From contig DATJAS010000032.1 in the NCBI GenBank assembly GCA_035516035.1, positions 1 through 64,000 on the forward strand: DNA of 64,000 nucleotides, written 5' to 3'. Shown one piece after another: positions 33,930-43,252 of this stretch (within the stretch, counting starts at the first letter, position 1; every line of letters begins with the position of its first letter). The position numbers were made by a program, and so were the translations under genes. Origin of the DNA: Fen-1273 sp035516035 (GTDB lineage: Bacteria; Bacteroidota; Ignavibacteria; UBA10030; UBA6906). The notes beneath the pieces are model-generated. The model did no database searches and was not told the DNA's origin. It was given only the letters and a program-made list of their open reading frames with translations.

Positions 33930-35399
33930 TTACTTCAAGAGCATCATCTTCTTCGCGATGCGTGCGTCGCCGGAGGTCAGCGTATAGATGTACATCCCGG
34001 AGGCGAGACGGCTCGCGTCGAACTTCGCCTTGAACGTCCCGGGATTCAGCGACTGGTTCACGAGCGTCGCCACTTCCCTGCCGACCACGTCGTACACTTT
34101 CAGCGTGGTCATGCCCGCCTTCGCGACCTTGAACTCGATCTCGGTCGACGGGTTGAACGGGTTCGGGTAGTTCTGCGAGAGCTCGTAGGACGCCGGGATG
34201 CCCGTGTTGATCGGCTCGATGCTGTTCGCCGCGCCCGCACGCTTGTACATGCGGAGCGAAGGGTTCCCCTTCCCAACCAGGCCAAACACGCCGACCCACG
34301 CGGTGTCGCCGTGGGGCGTAAACGCGATCGCGCGCGGACGTTCGCTGGCATCCGCAGCGACAAAAAACGTCCACTTGATGCTGTCGCGGACCGCGCAGTT
34401 GCCGGTGGTGTCAATCGCATACCACGTGCCGGGGGTATACATGGTCGTGAGGCCCGGCCAGTCGTTCGGTACGTCATTGTACGACCCGCAGCTCGCCCAC
34501 ATATATGCATTGTGCGTCGGCTTCGGAGCCCAACCGATCGATTCGCAGTGGAAGCCCTTCAGGACAGTGTCGACACGCGTCAGGAACGAGCCGAGCACGC
34601 TCGCGGGGGAGCGGTAGCGGTAGATCGCCTTGTCGGTGTACCCGGGGAAATAGATGTCGTTGCCGTCCTGTGAGACTGTGACCGCGCGGCAGAACGAGTT
34701 GGGATCCAGCGTGTCCACAGCGTTCTGCAGGAACGAGAGATCCGGGTTGAAGATCGCCAGCGGGGCAGCGCCGGAGGCGACTTTCGTCGCATAGACGTAC
34801 CCGTTCCCATCGACGCCGACGGAGACCGTCGAGGCGCCGGCGGAATTCTCCAGCCCCTTGTTCATCCCGGCGCCGGTCTTGTAGTTGACCCGGTACATGA
34901 TGTTGAACTCCGAGATGATGATGTTCCCGTTCTGGTCGGCGCGGAGGCCGCGGCCGGTGTTCGGGCTGTTCGTGGGATCCCAGATGAACTTCGCACCCGT
35001 GTATGCCTGGAGGGAGGCGCCGCCGAGCGTATCCTGGTGGTTGTTCACCGTGATGAACTTGATCGGCGAGAAGGAAGCCTGTGACCCGTCGGGATTGTAG
35101 ACGTAAATCACGCGGACCGCCACCTGCTTCGCAATGATGCTGTCCGTGATCGTTCCGGACTGGTTGCCGATGCGCGCGCCGTAGTTCGGCACGAGTATCG
35201 TGTCCCAGGGATACGCATAGTAGCTCTGCACCCAGATCTTGCCATCCGGGTCAACGGCGAGGCCGTGGATCCCGTAATGGATCGTGTCCCCCGCCGCAAG
35301 GCCCGCCTTGGGGAAGACCCCCAGGTCCTGCCACTGGCCGAACGCGGTGACAGCAGCGAGCAGCGAAAGAAGGATGACGGCAGTAACGGTTTTCTTCAT
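33930..35399 (-). CDS. Secreted beta-propeller protein with T9SS sorting domain
   Basis: About 489 residues from the ATG at 35399, chosen because a good AGAGGAG ribosome site precedes it and a signal peptide (MKKTVTAVILLSLLAAVTAFG) begins there. The body consists of repeated blades such as GIHGLAVDPDGKIWVQSYY, GRGLRADQNGNIIIS, VSVGVDGNGYVYATKVA and AVTVSQDGNDIYFPGYTD, an NHL/SMP-30-like propeller. The end is YPNPFNPSTEIEF... AKKMMLLK. No catalytic site is evident; it could bind a glycan or ligand at the cell surface. It is the last gene of the TonB/PorV operon, immediately before a strong terminator. Confidence 0.85.
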   Translation of the reverse strand: MKKTVTAVILLSLLAAVTAFGQWQDLGVFPKAGLAAGDTIHYGIHGLAVDPDGKIWVQSYYAYPWDTILVPNYGARIGNQSGTITDSIIAKQVAVRVIYVYNPDGSQASFSPIKFITVNNHQDTLGGASLQAYTGAKFIWDPTNSPNTGRGLRADQNGNIIISEFNIMYRVNYKTGAGMNKGLENSAGASTVSVGVDGNGYVYATKVASGAAPLAIFNPDLSFLQNAVDTLDPNSFCRAVTVSQDGNDIYFPGYTDKAIYRYRSPASVLGSFLTRVDTVLKGFHCESIGWAPKPTHNAYMWASCGSYNDVPNDWPGLTTMYTPGTWYAIDTTGNCAVRDSIKWTFFVAADASERPRAIAFTPHGDTAWVGVFGLVGKGNPSLRMYKRAGAANSIEPINTGIPASYELSQNYPNPFNPSTEIEFKVAKAGMTTLKVYDVVGREVATLVNQSLNPGTFKAKFDASRLASGMYIYTLTSGDARIAKKMMLLK

Positions 35400-35457
35400 G
35401 ACGCACTCCTCTGTTGGTGGTTGGATGTATGGTACTGCGTGCCAGTATGGACAGCGT

Positions 35458-35525
35458 GAGATTGCCCCGCCTTCGGCGCCTGTGGCGCCGCAGGCGGCGG
35501 GGTCCAAACAGCGGACTTCGCTTCG
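35458..35525. repeat. Dispersed palindromic repeat, copy 7 (one end missing)
   Basis: Starts GAGATTGCCCCGCC (35458-35471), contains CCGCC...GGCGG hairpins and GGTCCAAACAGCGGACTTCG, but lacks the CTCGCAATGAC end; it stops at the last codons of the IPT/TIG lipoprotein gene (stop at 35526-35528). Confidence 0.75.
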
Positions 35526-36752
35526 TTACTGTATACCGTAATACGGCGCGCCGGATTTCAGCATGTTAATGGCCAGGATCGAATGCGGGACCGTGGCCAG
35601 GCGCGACACAAAGAGATAGTTTCCGCTCCATGAGAAGGCAACGGGCTCAGGGAATATGACGCCGGGGTAGAGCGGCTCGCTGGCGCCCGTCGGGTGTACA
35701 ATCAGGATGCCGACCGCCGCGTCGGTCCCGATATACATGTCGCCATCCCCCGCGAACGTAATGGACTGCACTCCCGGGCCGTTGGGCGTGTACTTCGCGC
35801 TGAAATCAAAGTACTTGGTCGGCGGTCCCAGGCTGTCGGAGGTGACGATCGGAAACTGCCAGACGCTTTCCACGGAGTCGGTCTTGGCCCCGACGTAGAG
35901 CGATCCGTTGTAGACCCGGAATGCGCGGCATGTCGCCAGGAACGGAAACGCCTTGATCTGTCCGCCCGGCGTGACCCTGTAGATGTTCGCGTTGTCCCCC
36001 CCGGCCCACACGTTGTGGTTCGCGTCGAAATCAAAATCGTAGATCTTCGGCCCGCCCGGGAAGAGGACCCACAAAGCACCTGCACCACCGCCGGCCGGGA
36101 TCCTGTAGAGCGCCTGGAGGTTGCGCGCGGCGTACAGCACGCCCCCCGGGCCCATCTTCAGGCCCGTCCACTTGGTCACGCCCGACGTATTCGAATAGAG
36201 GCGCGCGTTGGTTGTGTCGCGCTTCTGGCCGATCTGCTGCGGGGTGAATTTCCATGTGCCGGTCCCGTTGCCCGATGAGGAATCGACCAGAGACGCGTAA
36301 ATGTTCCCTGCGGCGTCCGTCGTGAGCCCGTTCGCGTCCTCCCCCACCTTGGGGACGCTGACGCGCTGGACGGCCGCCTTGAGGCTGTACGACACGTAGT
36401 TGCTGAAGTACTGCGACCCCAGCACAGAGACCGTGACCTGTAACGTGTCGCCCGTGATCAGGGGCGACCGTACCGTCAGCACGGTCGTCGTCGCGCTGAG
36501 AATCGTCGCGGGTTGCGCGGCGAAGTAGACCAGGTCGTTAGGGATGGCCGGCGAGAAGTTTGTCCCGGTAATCGTGATCACCGTAACCCCGGCGAGCGCT
36601 GATGGCTGGGGCGTGATCGACGTGATCGTCGGGGCGGGGAGGCTCTGCCAGTTGGGATCGTAGATCGACGGGTCGGGTTTCTTCGTGCATCCGGACATCA
36701 TCCCGAGGAGGATCGCCGCCCCGATGGCCGCAGTGAGTAAGGAGTGTCTCAT
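35526..36752 (-). CDS. IPT/TIG-domain lipoprotein with beta-propeller
   Basis: 408 residues. The signal ends in a lipobox (GMMSGC; Cys near 22). An IPT/TIG Ig-like domain follows (APTITSITPQPSALAGVTV, ITGTNFSPAI), as in many outer-membrane glycan-binding proteins. From residue 135 on are propeller blades (GLTTDAAGNIYASLVD, GVLYAARNLQALYRIP, FDFDANHNVWAGGDN). It may take the place of a SusD-like surface binding lipoprotein beside the TonB receptor of the same operon. That role is inferred from position and domain type; the sequence has no SusD-like helices. Confidence 0.8.
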   Translation of the reverse strand: MRHSLLTAAIGAAILLGMMSGCTKKPDPSIYDPNWQSLPAPTITSITPQPSALAGVTVITITGTNFSPAIPNDLVYFAAQPATILSATTTVLTVRSPLITGDTLQVTVSVLGSQYFSNYVSYSLKAAVQRVSVPKVGEDANGLTTDAAGNIYASLVDSSSGNGTGTWKFTPQQIGQKRDTTNARLYSNTSGVTKWTGLKMGPGGVLYAARNLQALYRIPAGGGAGALWVLFPGGPKIYDFDFDANHNVWAGGDNANIYRVTPGGQIKAFPFLATCRAFRVYNGSLYVGAKTDSVESVWQFPIVTSDSLGPPTKYFDFSAKYTPNGPGVQSITFAGDGDMYIGTDAAVGILIVHPTGASEPLYPGVIFPEPVAFSWSGNYLFVSRLATVPHSILAINMLKSGAPYYGIQ

Positions 36753-36793
36753 GAGTGTGCCGTTTCCGTTATGCTGGTCGCAGACAGTTGGAC

Positions 36794-37810
36794 CTACATT
36801 TCAAACGCAACAGAAAGCCGGTGCACGCTGCCGAAGAGACCGAACGGCGTGTACGCGTAGTCGATGCCGAACCCGAGCGCGCCCATCACGTTGGACCTGT
36901 GAAGACCGATTCCGTACGACCACTTCGTCTCGTCCTGCGGCGAGACATAGCCGATACGCAGGGCGATCATGTCCTGGAAGCGGTACTCGATCCCCATCCG
37001 CACCATTTCGGCGTAGTCCCGCGGGTGCTCGGCGTCGAACGAGACGAGCAGCGCATGGTCACCGTGCTCCATCCTGGTCAGGTCCATCAGATTCATGGAG
37101 ACGCCGAGCTTGAAGGTGAGCGGGAGCTGGAACGGCTCCTTCTCGTACTGGATCTCGCGCGAGAAGTTCCGCACGACCATGCCGAAGTTCAGGCTCTTGA
37201 ACCCCGTTTTGTAGAGGAGGCCGAAGTCGAACGCCATCACGTCGGCGCTGTTGCTGGACTCGGTACGTGCCCCGGACGTCGGATCGATCGCCGTGACGGC
37301 GATGCCGAGCGATTGCCGCACGTACTTCGCGGTCCCGCCCACGGAGAACTTGTCGTTGATTGCACGAGCGTAGCTGACGCCCGCCTCGACGCCCGAGGGG
37401 TGGAATATGCCCGTGTCATCGTACCCGCTCGACGCCGAGGGATCCACGATCGTCCCCTCGAACGCCCCGTAGTCGACGAAGTGGATCGAAACGCCGAAAA
37501 CGCCATAGTCGCCGCCCGCCGGCGCGAAGGCGACCGCCCCGCCGTAGTGGGTGATATCGGCGATGTACCGGGCATCGCTCAGCGCCACGCTCACCGGGCT
37601 TATCAGGCGGGACATGGCGGCGGGATTGAAGAACATGGAGGAGGCATCCCATTCTACCGACGTGAGCGCCTCGCCGAGACCGACGGCGCGGGCATCCGTC
37701 GCGACCGTGATGAATTTCATGCCGGTTTGCGCGAGCTTCTGCTGTCCGGAGGCCGTCCAGGCGCACAGCGCGCAGAGCAGGATGAGGGTTCCGAGCTGTA
37801 TCGTTCTCAT
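36794..37810 (-). CDS. porV: PorV/PorQ-family outer-membrane protein
   Basis: About 338 residues from the ATG at 37810. After a signal peptide come the hallmark GMKFITVATDARAVGLGEA and SSMFFNPAAMSRL segments of the PorV/FadL-like family, and a transmembrane beta-barrel ending in an aromatic-rich strand (SVHRLSVAFEM). PorV is the shuttle subunit of T9SS that carries substrates from the translocon to the attachment complex. This organism has many T9SS clients, but a PorV inside a TonB operon suggests a dedicated partner for the secreted proteins encoded on either side of it. PorV paralogues are common in this group, so it need not be the main PorV. Confidence 0.8.
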   Translation of the reverse strand: MRTIQLGTLILLCALCAWTASGQQKLAQTGMKFITVATDARAVGLGEALTSVEWDASSMFFNPAAMSRLISPVSVALSDARYIADITHYGGAVAFAPAGGDYGVFGVSIHFVDYGAFEGTIVDPSASSGYDDTGIFHPSGVEAGVSYARAINDKFSVGGTAKYVRQSLGIAVTAIDPTSGARTESSNSADVMAFDFGLLYKTGFKSLNFGMVVRNFSREIQYEKEPFQLPLTFKLGVSMNLMDLTRMEHGDHALLVSFDAEHPRDYAEMVRMGIEYRFQDMIALRIGYVSPQDETKWSYGIGLHRSNVMGALGFGIDYAYTPFGLFGSVHRLSVAFEM

Positions 37811-37829
37811 TGCATACCCCGGTTCAGTT

Positions 37830-39917
37830 TTAGCGAATGACGGCAAGCTTCTTGATCGCCCGCTCACCGGTCTTCATGTTCTCGAAGATGACGATGTAGA
37901 TGCCGCTGACGATCACCTGACCCGACGAAGTGTTGGAATTCCAGTATTCGTCGCCGCTCCCGTTGGTATGCAGGATTTCCTGGATTAACTCACCCGTCTC
38001 CGTGTAGATCCGGATCCTGCATTGCCCCGGGATGTTGAAGAACGCGATCCTGTCGCTCGCCGTCGAGCCGAACCGCAGCCGGGAGACGTCGGATGCGATG
38101 CTGTACGGATTGGGCACGATGCGGATGCTGGAGAGCGGGGTCTCCACCGACGCCCGGAGCAGGTTGACGTGGTCGTACGTTTGCGACATCAGCCGATTGC
38201 TCGTAAGCAGGGCGCCGGCCGGCGTGGAGCCCGTCGGGTCGCTCGTCACCGTGGGACCGGTGCTGAGCACGTAATAGTAGTAGTCAAACCCCCGAGAGAG
38301 CGCCGTGTCCTTGAAGCCCCGGGCCGACGATGGGAGCGAGGCCACGAGCGAATACACGCCGTCCGAGCGATCGCGCGCCCTCCAGATCTGGAACCCCTGC
38401 AGGTTCGGATCACCGGCATAGACGTCCCAGCTCAGCGCGACGCCGTCACCCTGGGAATTCACGTTGAGCACTTTCGGGGGAAGCGGGGGCTGGGGGATGT
38501 TATACCCCGACCTGTAGTTCGCCGTCGCCCGCGCGAACGTCTGGAAGAGCGAATCTCTCCCCGTGAGCACCGAGTCGTTTTTCGCCTTGATGTGGGCGGC
38601 GTCGGAATACACGGCCTTGAACGCCCGGCCGATCCTGATGCAGGCGTCGCGGCTGAGCCCCGACGCTCCCTCTGCGCACACGATATGGACGCTCTGGCCG
38701 GGCGCCAGCGTGTACGGCCCGTAGCCGTCGGCGTTGGTAAACCCGCCGCTCGTCCCGAGCGAGGGGTCGTTCGTGCCCGTGTCGAACGCGCCGTCCGGCT
38801 GCACGAGGTCCGCGTGGCGCGGGCTCTTGTGACCCGCGGACATCACGGTATATTCCGACTGCATGAAGGCGGTGTTCAAATCGCTGTTGTTCGACGTCGG
38901 GGGAGAAACCTTTTCGTCCGAGCCGAAGTAGGTCGTCGTGGCCGGCTGCGTTGGATCGTCCGTCGTGTCGGTCGTCGATCGATCTGCGTGGAGCGTCACG
39001 GTACCGATGAACTGGGCTGCCGCGAGGCGCCCCACCGTGTCCGCGGGGTCATCCGCCGGGAGCGCCGGCGTGAACATCGGGGCCCCGATGTTGTTCCAGT
39101 GAATCGCAAACGGCGGATAGAACCCCTGCCACGTGAACCGGCACCGGAACTGCTGCCCCGCGGGATCGGGTTTCACGCCGTCACCCCGGCAGTCGTTCAT
39201 CGAGTTAATGCCCCAGGAGGTCGGATTCCCGATTTCCTGGCTCCCGTCGTACGTGCATGAATAGCGCGACTGGATGAACACCCAGAGCCCGGTGACCGTC
39301 TGGCTCGCCAGGGGGGCGGCACTCGTGCCGTCGACCATCCCCGTGTTCGTGAACGTGTAGTCGTAGATGAAATAGTTGTCGTTGTACGTCTGGCACCAGG
39401 CGAGGATCTTCCGGGTCATCGTCACGCCGATCGCCGTATTGTCGATATTGACGATCATCCGGTCGCACTTCAGCGTGGGGTCGACCGTCATGCTGTTGAG
39501 CGGCGCATTGCCCACGGTCGGGTTCCCGTCGGCGAAGACCTGCGGGGCCGCAAACCGGCTGACCGTCGTGAACGTCACGGGGAAAAACTCACCCAGGCCG
39601 TTCACGCGGGGGCCGACGTGCACCACCTTGACCGGCCAGTTGGTGCCGCCCGGGTCCTTGAAGTTCGTGCAGCCGAGCCAGAGACCCGATGCGGCCTCCA
39701 TGTCCTGGTACTTGTAGTACGCCGGCCACTGGAGCCCGTCCTGCTGCACCGACACGCGCCCCTCCTCGATCTCGTGCCCTGTGGAAGCGAACCAGTGATT
39801 GAGGGAGCCGATCGCCATCCAGCGAATCTCGACCTGCGCCCGCGCCGGGGGGGCCACGGCGAGGAGAAGCGCCAGGCCGGCGGCAATCCATTGTGCATTC
39901 TGACGGTGACGCATCAT
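37830..39917 (-). CDS. Large secreted surface protein with a variant T9SS/FlgD-like C-terminus
   Basis: About 695 residues from the ATG pair at 39912-39917, which an AGAGGAT ribosome site supports. The signal peptide ends ARAQ. The long central part (SLNHWFASTGHEIEEGRV, WLGCTNFKDPGGTNWP) has no enzyme motif I recognise and resembles proteins repeatedly found beside PorV in Ignavibacteria-type genomes. An FN3 segment (PPKVLNVNSQGDGVALSWD) precedes the C-terminal domain IVPNPYS... TGELIQEIL... VSGIYIVIFENMK... KLAVIR, which is FlgD/T9SS-like but without YPNPFNP. It lies 31 bp from the TonB receptor gene's stop side and 19 bp before PorV. Confidence 0.75.
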   Translation of the reverse strand: MMRHRQNAQWIAAGLALLLAVAPPARAQVEIRWMAIGSLNHWFASTGHEIEEGRVSVQQDGLQWPAYYKYQDMEAASGLWLGCTNFKDPGGTNWPVKVVHVGPRVNGLGEFFPVTFTTVSRFAAPQVFADGNPTVGNAPLNSMTVDPTLKCDRMIVNIDNTAIGVTMTRKILAWCQTYNDNYFIYDYTFTNTGMVDGTSAAPLASQTVTGLWVFIQSRYSCTYDGSQEIGNPTSWGINSMNDCRGDGVKPDPAGQQFRCRFTWQGFYPPFAIHWNNIGAPMFTPALPADDPADTVGRLAAAQFIGTVTLHADRSTTDTTDDPTQPATTTYFGSDEKVSPPTSNNSDLNTAFMQSEYTVMSAGHKSPRHADLVQPDGAFDTGTNDPSLGTSGGFTNADGYGPYTLAPGQSVHIVCAEGASGLSRDACIRIGRAFKAVYSDAAHIKAKNDSVLTGRDSLFQTFARATANYRSGYNIPQPPLPPKVLNVNSQGDGVALSWDVYAGDPNLQGFQIWRARDRSDGVYSLVASLPSSARGFKDTALSRGFDYYYYVLSTGPTVTSDPTGSTPAGALLTSNRLMSQTYDHVNLLRASVETPLSSIRIVPNPYSIASDVSRLRFGSTASDRIAFFNIPGQCRIRIYTETGELIQEILHTNGSGDEYWNSNTSSGQVIVSGIYIVIFENMKTGERAIKKLAVIR

Positions 39918-39948
39918 GAGTATCCTCTTTAGGGGTTCGATCAGTCTC

Positions 39949-42900
39949 TCAGATGTCATACGAGATGTGCAGCCCGAAGAAGAATTGCGCCGGGTTCAGG
40001 AACGTGAACGTCTGCTGGTTCGGCATCACGATATAGGCCTTGTTGTCCAGCACGTACTGCTTGTGCGACGGGCTCGGGTCGTTCGGATTGTACGCTTCAT
40101 ATGGCACTGTCCTGTAGTCCCCCGGCCGGTCGTTCCCCGGGTAATTGATGTAGCCGAGCGTCGTGCTATACGTTGAGGGCCATGCCGGGAGGTGCAGCGA
40201 CTTGATATAGGCGTCGAAATCGGTGCCGAGGATGAAACCGTCCTGCGACATGTACTTGAGGTTGAGGACATTGTACATGTCCATGTAGAACTGGAGGTTC
40301 AGCTTTGCGATCTTGAAGTTCTTGCTGATCCTGAGATCGACGTCGTAATAGTCGCGCCACTGGAGGTTGTTCTGCACGCCGGGGATCGTGACCCCGTTCG
40401 TCCAGGTGAAGTAGAAGCCGGACTGCCAGTTGGCAATCACGTCAAGCCGCCAGTCCCCGAGGGCGCTGATCGGACCGAGCGCGGGGCCGAGGTCTGGAGG
40501 TGTGAAGAAGTAGATATTTGCCCGGGCATACGGCTGGGGTATCGGCTGGTTGATCACCGGGTTTGTCTGCTCATAATTCGCCTGCGTGCTCGCGTTCTGA
40601 TAGTACGTCGCGTAGCCGAAGTGGCCGTTGGTCCTGACGTCGTACGTGTAGTTGATGAACCCCTGGACCCAGCTCCCCCGCTTTTTGTCGACGGTGACTT
40701 CGAACCCGCGGATGTCCCTGTATTCGTTCGAGGTCGTCGTCTGGTAGGCGATGGTCCCGTCGTTCGAAACAAACGCAACAGGATAGGGCTCGTCCGTGAT
40801 GTCCTTGTAGTAGGCCGCGACGCGGAGCAGGAACATGTCGAAGAGATTGTGCTCGTATCCCAACTCGTACGCGATGGTCTTGGGCGCCGGGGTATTCGGA
40901 TCCGACATCCGGAGCAGCGCGTGCGTGAAGAGATCGAGCCTGTACAGGAAAATGTTGTCCGGGTTCGGCAGCGAGCGCATGTGCCCGTAGTTGAAATAGA
41001 GCTTCGCGTCTTCGCTGATCGGGAACGCTATGCCGACACGGGGGCTGAGATCCCACTGTCTCTTCACGCGCACCTGGGGGATGAGCGTGTCGATCCCGGC
41101 GGAGTACGCGCCGGAAAACGCGGGGTCATAGGGATCGGTGTACGAATACCAGGTCCCGCTCGGGTCGAGGTAATCGAGCCGCACGCCGAGGTTGGCCACC
41201 ATACCCTCGAACTCCAGCTTGTCCTGGATGTACGCACCGCCCCGTTTCGGCCACGTCTGGTACTTCACCCAGTAGCGGCCGCCGGCGGGGAGGAACGCGT
41301 CGATCGAAGCGTAGTTGACGTTGTCGTCGGTGAGGACCCATTCGAAGCCCGCCTTGATCTGATTGATGCGATCAAGCTGGCTGGTGAGATCGAATTTCGC
41401 CGTGTAGGACGTCACCTCGCTCGAATCGCGGGAGTTGCTCATGCCGACGCCCATGCGGAGCCCCGTGATGCCCGTGCTCGGGGCGGGCTCGTAGCCGAAG
41501 GGCGCCATGTCAACGAGATACCCGTTGCCGAATGACATGATCGGCGTCTGGTTGCGGAGCGGACCGGGATTCGTGCTGTACTTTGACTGGAAGACGAAGA
41601 TGCTGGCGTCGTAGAACGTCTCCTTCCCCAGCATGTGCGTTATCTTCGCCCCGCCGGACTTGAAGTCGATCGTCGTCGGCGCCCAGTAGTCGGTCGAGAA
41701 AATGCGGGAATCGATGTAGCTCAGCCCGTTTGCGAGGTTGTCGGTGATGTCCGTCGGGTTCCCGGTGAACACGCCGTTCGAAGGGCTCGAATTGAGATTC
41801 GTGCCGGTCTGTGTCACGACGTTGCTCGTCCCCGCGTTGTTGTTGTTCGTCCCGGTGGTCCTCCCCATCAATCCTTCGAGCATCAGCTTGATCGTCGGGG
41901 TGATGTCCGACGTTATGCGGAGCTGCCCGTTGTAATTCCTGTAGGCGTCCGTCGAAAGAGGGATGATATACGCGCTCTGTGACTGCTTGTATGCCGCAAA
42001 GAACCGGAGGTTCCCCAGCGCCTCGCCACCGGGGAACGGCCCGCCGAGGCCGGCGTCAAAATCGTAGTCCGGAATATCGATATCCGCCTGCTTGCGGTAT
42101 TCCCAGAGGAAGACCTGCTGTGCCGCCGTGGGCGTGAGGTGATTGGCCGGGTTGGGGTCCTTCATCGTCGCCTGCGAGACCGCGTTCCAGCCCTGGAAGG
42201 ACGCGTACTGCTGCTGCGTCGCGGCATCCCATGCGCCGTTGTTCGTCCCCGTCCAGCAGACAGAAGGATCGACGTACGGCCGGATCCAGTATGAGTCCTT
42301 GTCGTAGATCGAAGGACCGAAGTGCTTGGGACGCGGGTTGGCGTACCTGCCGTTGAACGAGATGCTGTAGTCGGACTTCCCTCCCTCTTTCGTGATGACG
42401 TTGACGATCCCGGACCGGAGGTTCCCGTACTCGGCGTTGAACCCGCCTGTCTGCACCTGGACGTCCTCGATCGAGCTCAGCGCGATCCCCGTATAGGGGA
42501 GGTTCGTGCGTCCGTCCCTCAGCGTGAGCCCGTCCACCATGACCGACGCCTGGTCAGGCGTGCTGCCGCGGATCACGGGGCCGTTACTCGTCGACTGCAC
42601 GCCCGCCTGGAAGCTGATCGCATTGGAGACGGTCGCCACGGGAAGACGTTCCACCTCGGCGATCTCCATATTTGCCCGGCTCGCGGAGATGTCCCGCTGC
42701 ACCACGGGTCGCTGGGCCGTGATCACGATCTCCTGCCCCTGCACCGATTCCTGCGTCAGCTTGAAGTTCAGCGTCGTCGTCTGATCGACTTCCACGCGCA
42801 CGTCGATCTGCGTCACCGCAGTGTAGCCGACCAGGGACGCCTTCACCCTGTAGGTCCCCGGCGGGACGTTGACGATCGCGTAGAACCCGTCGACGTTCGT

Positions 42901-43065
42901 GGCAGCCCCTGTCGCCAGTCCCTCGACGGTAACGTTCGCCGCGAGAAGCTTCTCGCCCGTCTGGGCGTCGGTGACTGATCCGGAGATTTTGCCTGTGGTG
43001 CCGGCGAAGAGGACGGTGGGGATCAAGAGGGACAAGAGGATCGGCAAGTACTTGATTGCCTTCAT
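39949..43065 (-). CDS. TonB-dependent receptor with N-terminal carboxypeptidase-like domain
   Basis: About 1038 residues from the ATG at 43065, preceded by an AGGAG ribosome site. The signal peptide is followed by a CarboxypepD_reg-like domain (GKISGSVTDAQTGEKLLAANV, GTYRVKASLVGYTAV), then the plug (ERLPVATVSNAISFQAGV, GVMVD-like SVMVDGLTLRDG, YGNLRSGIVNVITKEGG), then a 22-strand-type barrel ending FFGLHISYDI with an aromatic near the C-terminus. It should import a ligand across the outer membrane using TonB energy. There is no SusD gene next to it; instead PorV and secreted proteins follow. The ligand is unknown. Confidence 0.9.
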   Translation of the reverse strand: MKAIKYLPILLSLLIPTVLFAGTTGKISGSVTDAQTGEKLLAANVTVEGLATGAATNVDGFYAIVNVPPGTYRVKASLVGYTAVTQIDVRVEVDQTTTLNFKLTQESVQGQEIVITAQRPVVQRDISASRANMEIAEVERLPVATVSNAISFQAGVQSTSNGPVIRGSTPDQASVMVDGLTLRDGRTNLPYTGIALSSIEDVQVQTGGFNAEYGNLRSGIVNVITKEGGKSDYSISFNGRYANPRPKHFGPSIYDKDSYWIRPYVDPSVCWTGTNNGAWDAATQQQYASFQGWNAVSQATMKDPNPANHLTPTAAQQVFLWEYRKQADIDIPDYDFDAGLGGPFPGGEALGNLRFFAAYKQSQSAYIIPLSTDAYRNYNGQLRITSDITPTIKLMLEGLMGRTTGTNNNNAGTSNVVTQTGTNLNSSPSNGVFTGNPTDITDNLANGLSYIDSRIFSTDYWAPTTIDFKSGGAKITHMLGKETFYDASIFVFQSKYSTNPGPLRNQTPIMSFGNGYLVDMAPFGYEPAPSTGITGLRMGVGMSNSRDSSEVTSYTAKFDLTSQLDRINQIKAGFEWVLTDDNVNYASIDAFLPAGGRYWVKYQTWPKRGGAYIQDKLEFEGMVANLGVRLDYLDPSGTWYSYTDPYDPAFSGAYSAGIDTLIPQVRVKRQWDLSPRVGIAFPISEDAKLYFNYGHMRSLPNPDNIFLYRLDLFTHALLRMSDPNTPAPKTIAYELGYEHNLFDMFLLRVAAYYKDITDEPYPVAFVSNDGTIAYQTTTSNEYRDIRGFEVTVDKKRGSWVQGFINYTYDVRTNGHFGYATYYQNASTQANYEQTNPVINQPIPQPYARANIYFFTPPDLGPALGPISALGDWRLDVIANWQSGFYFTWTNGVTIPGVQNNLQWRDYYDVDLRISKNFKIAKLNLQFYMDMYNVLNLKYMSQDGFILGTDFDAYIKSLHLPAWPSTYSTTLGYINYPGNDRPGDYRTVPYEAYNPNDPSPSHKQYVLDNKAYIVMPNQQTFTFLNPAQFFFGLHISYDI

Positions 43066-43188
43066 ATCACGCTCCTGGATGATGCGTACGGGATAACAAG
43101 AACTCATACACAGAGGAAAGACATTGTGCAGGGTGTAGTTCGGCAGGAACGCACATTGGGGTAGAGCGGTGCGCTTGCCAGTGTGTGC

Positions 43189-43219
43189 CAAATGTATGAA
43201 AGTGCAAATGTACTGTCAA
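43189..43219 (-). promoter_or_regulatory. Bacteroidota-type promoter of the TonB/PorV operon
   Basis: On the minus strand TTG(ACA) at 43214-43219 is separated by exactly 20 bases from TACATTTG (43189-43196), a perfect TAnnTTTG -7 box. The predicted start of transcription is about 115 nt before the receptor ATG. The leader (43066-43180) shows no clear riboswitch fold by eye. Confidence 0.65.
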
Positions 43220-43252
43220 GTACTTTGCGAATTAGTCGCCCCTCCCAACTAA

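Noticed and set aside
31372..34374. Extension of the GHL10 gene upstream to 34374
   Set aside because: The extra residues read through repeat copy 6, the terminator and the sorting-domain gene out of frame; a signal peptide starts at 33747.
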